From Paracoccus sediminis (GTDB taxonomy: Bacteria > Pseudomonadota > Alphaproteobacteria > Rhodobacterales > Rhodobacteraceae): 64,000 nt of DNA. Of this stretch, positions 63,693-64,000 are shown one piece after another. Within the stretch, counting starts at the first letter, position 1. Every line of letters begins with the position of its first letter. Where the stretch lies: NCBI RefSeq assembly GCF_900188295.1, contig NZ_FZNM01000012.1, positions 34,928-98,927 on the forward strand. Direction: 5' to 3'. The notes below the pieces were generated by a model. That model ran no database searches. It saw only the letters and a program-made list of their open reading frames with translations, and was not told the DNA's origin. The position numbers and the translations under genes were made by a program.

Positions 63693-63943
63693 TTGCGAAA
63701 CCGTGCCCTTTCTCGGCTGCCTCTGACCCCCGCGCGGCGGCGCGGGCCGCCTGCCTGTCGATTTCGAACGAGATGCGCGGCAAGGGCGCCATCCGGCCTT
63801 GCACCGCCTGGCTCTGAACCTCGACCCGGTTCAGATGGGGTTCGCTCATCATCCCCCATCCCATGTCCGGCGCCCAAGGATCGACGCTGATCCAGAGGCG
63901 TGCGATGAGAACTCACGCCGAAGCGCAAATCGTTGTTTTTCTT
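63693..63943. other. Intergenic region at the right edge
   Basis: No supported gene. A minus-strand frame (63864 downward, MSEPHLNRVEVQSQAVQGRM) is mildly protein-like for about 55 residues but then runs antisense through nnrD, so it is not called. Confidence 0.35.
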
Positions 63944-64000
63944 CTACTCCAGTCTGTTTCTGATGGCCATCAGGTTGCTCTCGAAGACCTCCGCGGGTGT
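63944..64000 (-). CDS. C-terminal end of a gene entering from the right
   Basis: Minus-strand frame open from the window edge: TPAEVFESNLMAIRNRLE then TAG. Eighteen residues are too few to identify; the TPAEVF start is reminiscent of IS30-type transposase ends, which is only a guess. Confidence 0.3.
   Translation of the reverse strand, partial: TPAEVFESNLMAIRNRLE

Noticed and set aside
63526..63864. 112-aa minus-strand frame over the end of nnrD
   Set aside because: Its second half is antisense to nnrD and low-complexity; the first part alone is not convincing.

Overview
The window is high-GC DNA with tightly packed operons, many ATGA-type start/stop overlaps and many ABC/TRAP catabolic clusters. 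With a narR / fused narK / narGHJI arrangement, an FnrP-type regulator and GntR/FCD-controlled catabolic operons, it looks like a chromosome or chromid segment of an alphaproteobacterium of the Paracoccus/Rhodobacterales type. This assignment is by gene style only, not by a marker gene.

Layout. (1) 1-4705, plus strand: end of a TRAP transporter large subunit, then a dihydroorotate-dehydrogenase-like flavoprotein, a DUF6282 protein, an HpcH/HpaI aldolase and a cupin, all overlapping or closely spaced: a catabolic operon of unknown substrate. (2) 4939-13982: a probable organosulfonate operon on the minus strand. It holds L-cysteate sulfo-lyase CuyA, a DegT-family aminotransferase, an Asp/Glu-racemase-like protein, a TauABC-like importer, an HpsN/HisD-like dehydrogenase and a YeiH-type putative sulfite/sulfate exporter, with a divergent LysR regulator. 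(3) 14346-20062: an envelope-modification set (ArnT-like GT39, DedA, GtrA, GtrB-like GT2) beside an OmpR/HK two-component pair preceded by a perfect inverted repeat, followed by a decayed IS transposase.

(4) 20936-53201, minus strand: one long catabolic operon (AA_synth protein, alpha/beta hydrolase, flavin reductase, LLM monooxygenase, aldehyde dehydrogenase, PotD-like binding protein, two permeases, ATPase). It is cut in two inside the binding-protein gene by a 23.6-kb mobile element (about 23938-47554). The N-terminal half of that gene is at 47555-48358 and the C-terminal half at 23722-23937; joined through a 6-bp core they give a continuous 341-aa frame. The element has Tn554-like paired tyrosine recombinases at its left end. 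It carries a nitrate-respiration and nitrosative-stress island: nsrR, hmp, a DUF6522 gene, nnrS, nnrU, narR, narK (fused), narGHJI, a PpiC protein, a hemerythrin-like protein, carbonic anhydrase, a DUF2478 protein, fnrP and hemN. FNR-type boxes lie before narR, narK and hemN, and an NsrR-like palindrome before hmp.

(5) 53302-59378: two GntR/FCD regulators with recognisable operators, a DUF1330 protein, a carboxymuconolactone-decarboxylase-like protein, and a polar amino-acid ABC transporter ending in a cysteine-desulfurase-like PLP enzyme. (6) 59823-63692: a PAS-GAF-HWE histidine kinase with a stand-alone receiver, a histidine phosphatase and the NAD(P)HX dehydratase. The window ends in the last codons of a gene entering from the right.

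How it fits together: most of the window is low-molecular-weight substrate uptake and breakdown. The transposon adds anaerobic nitrate respiration, stopping at nitrite because no nitrite reductase is present here, at the cost of breaking one importer.
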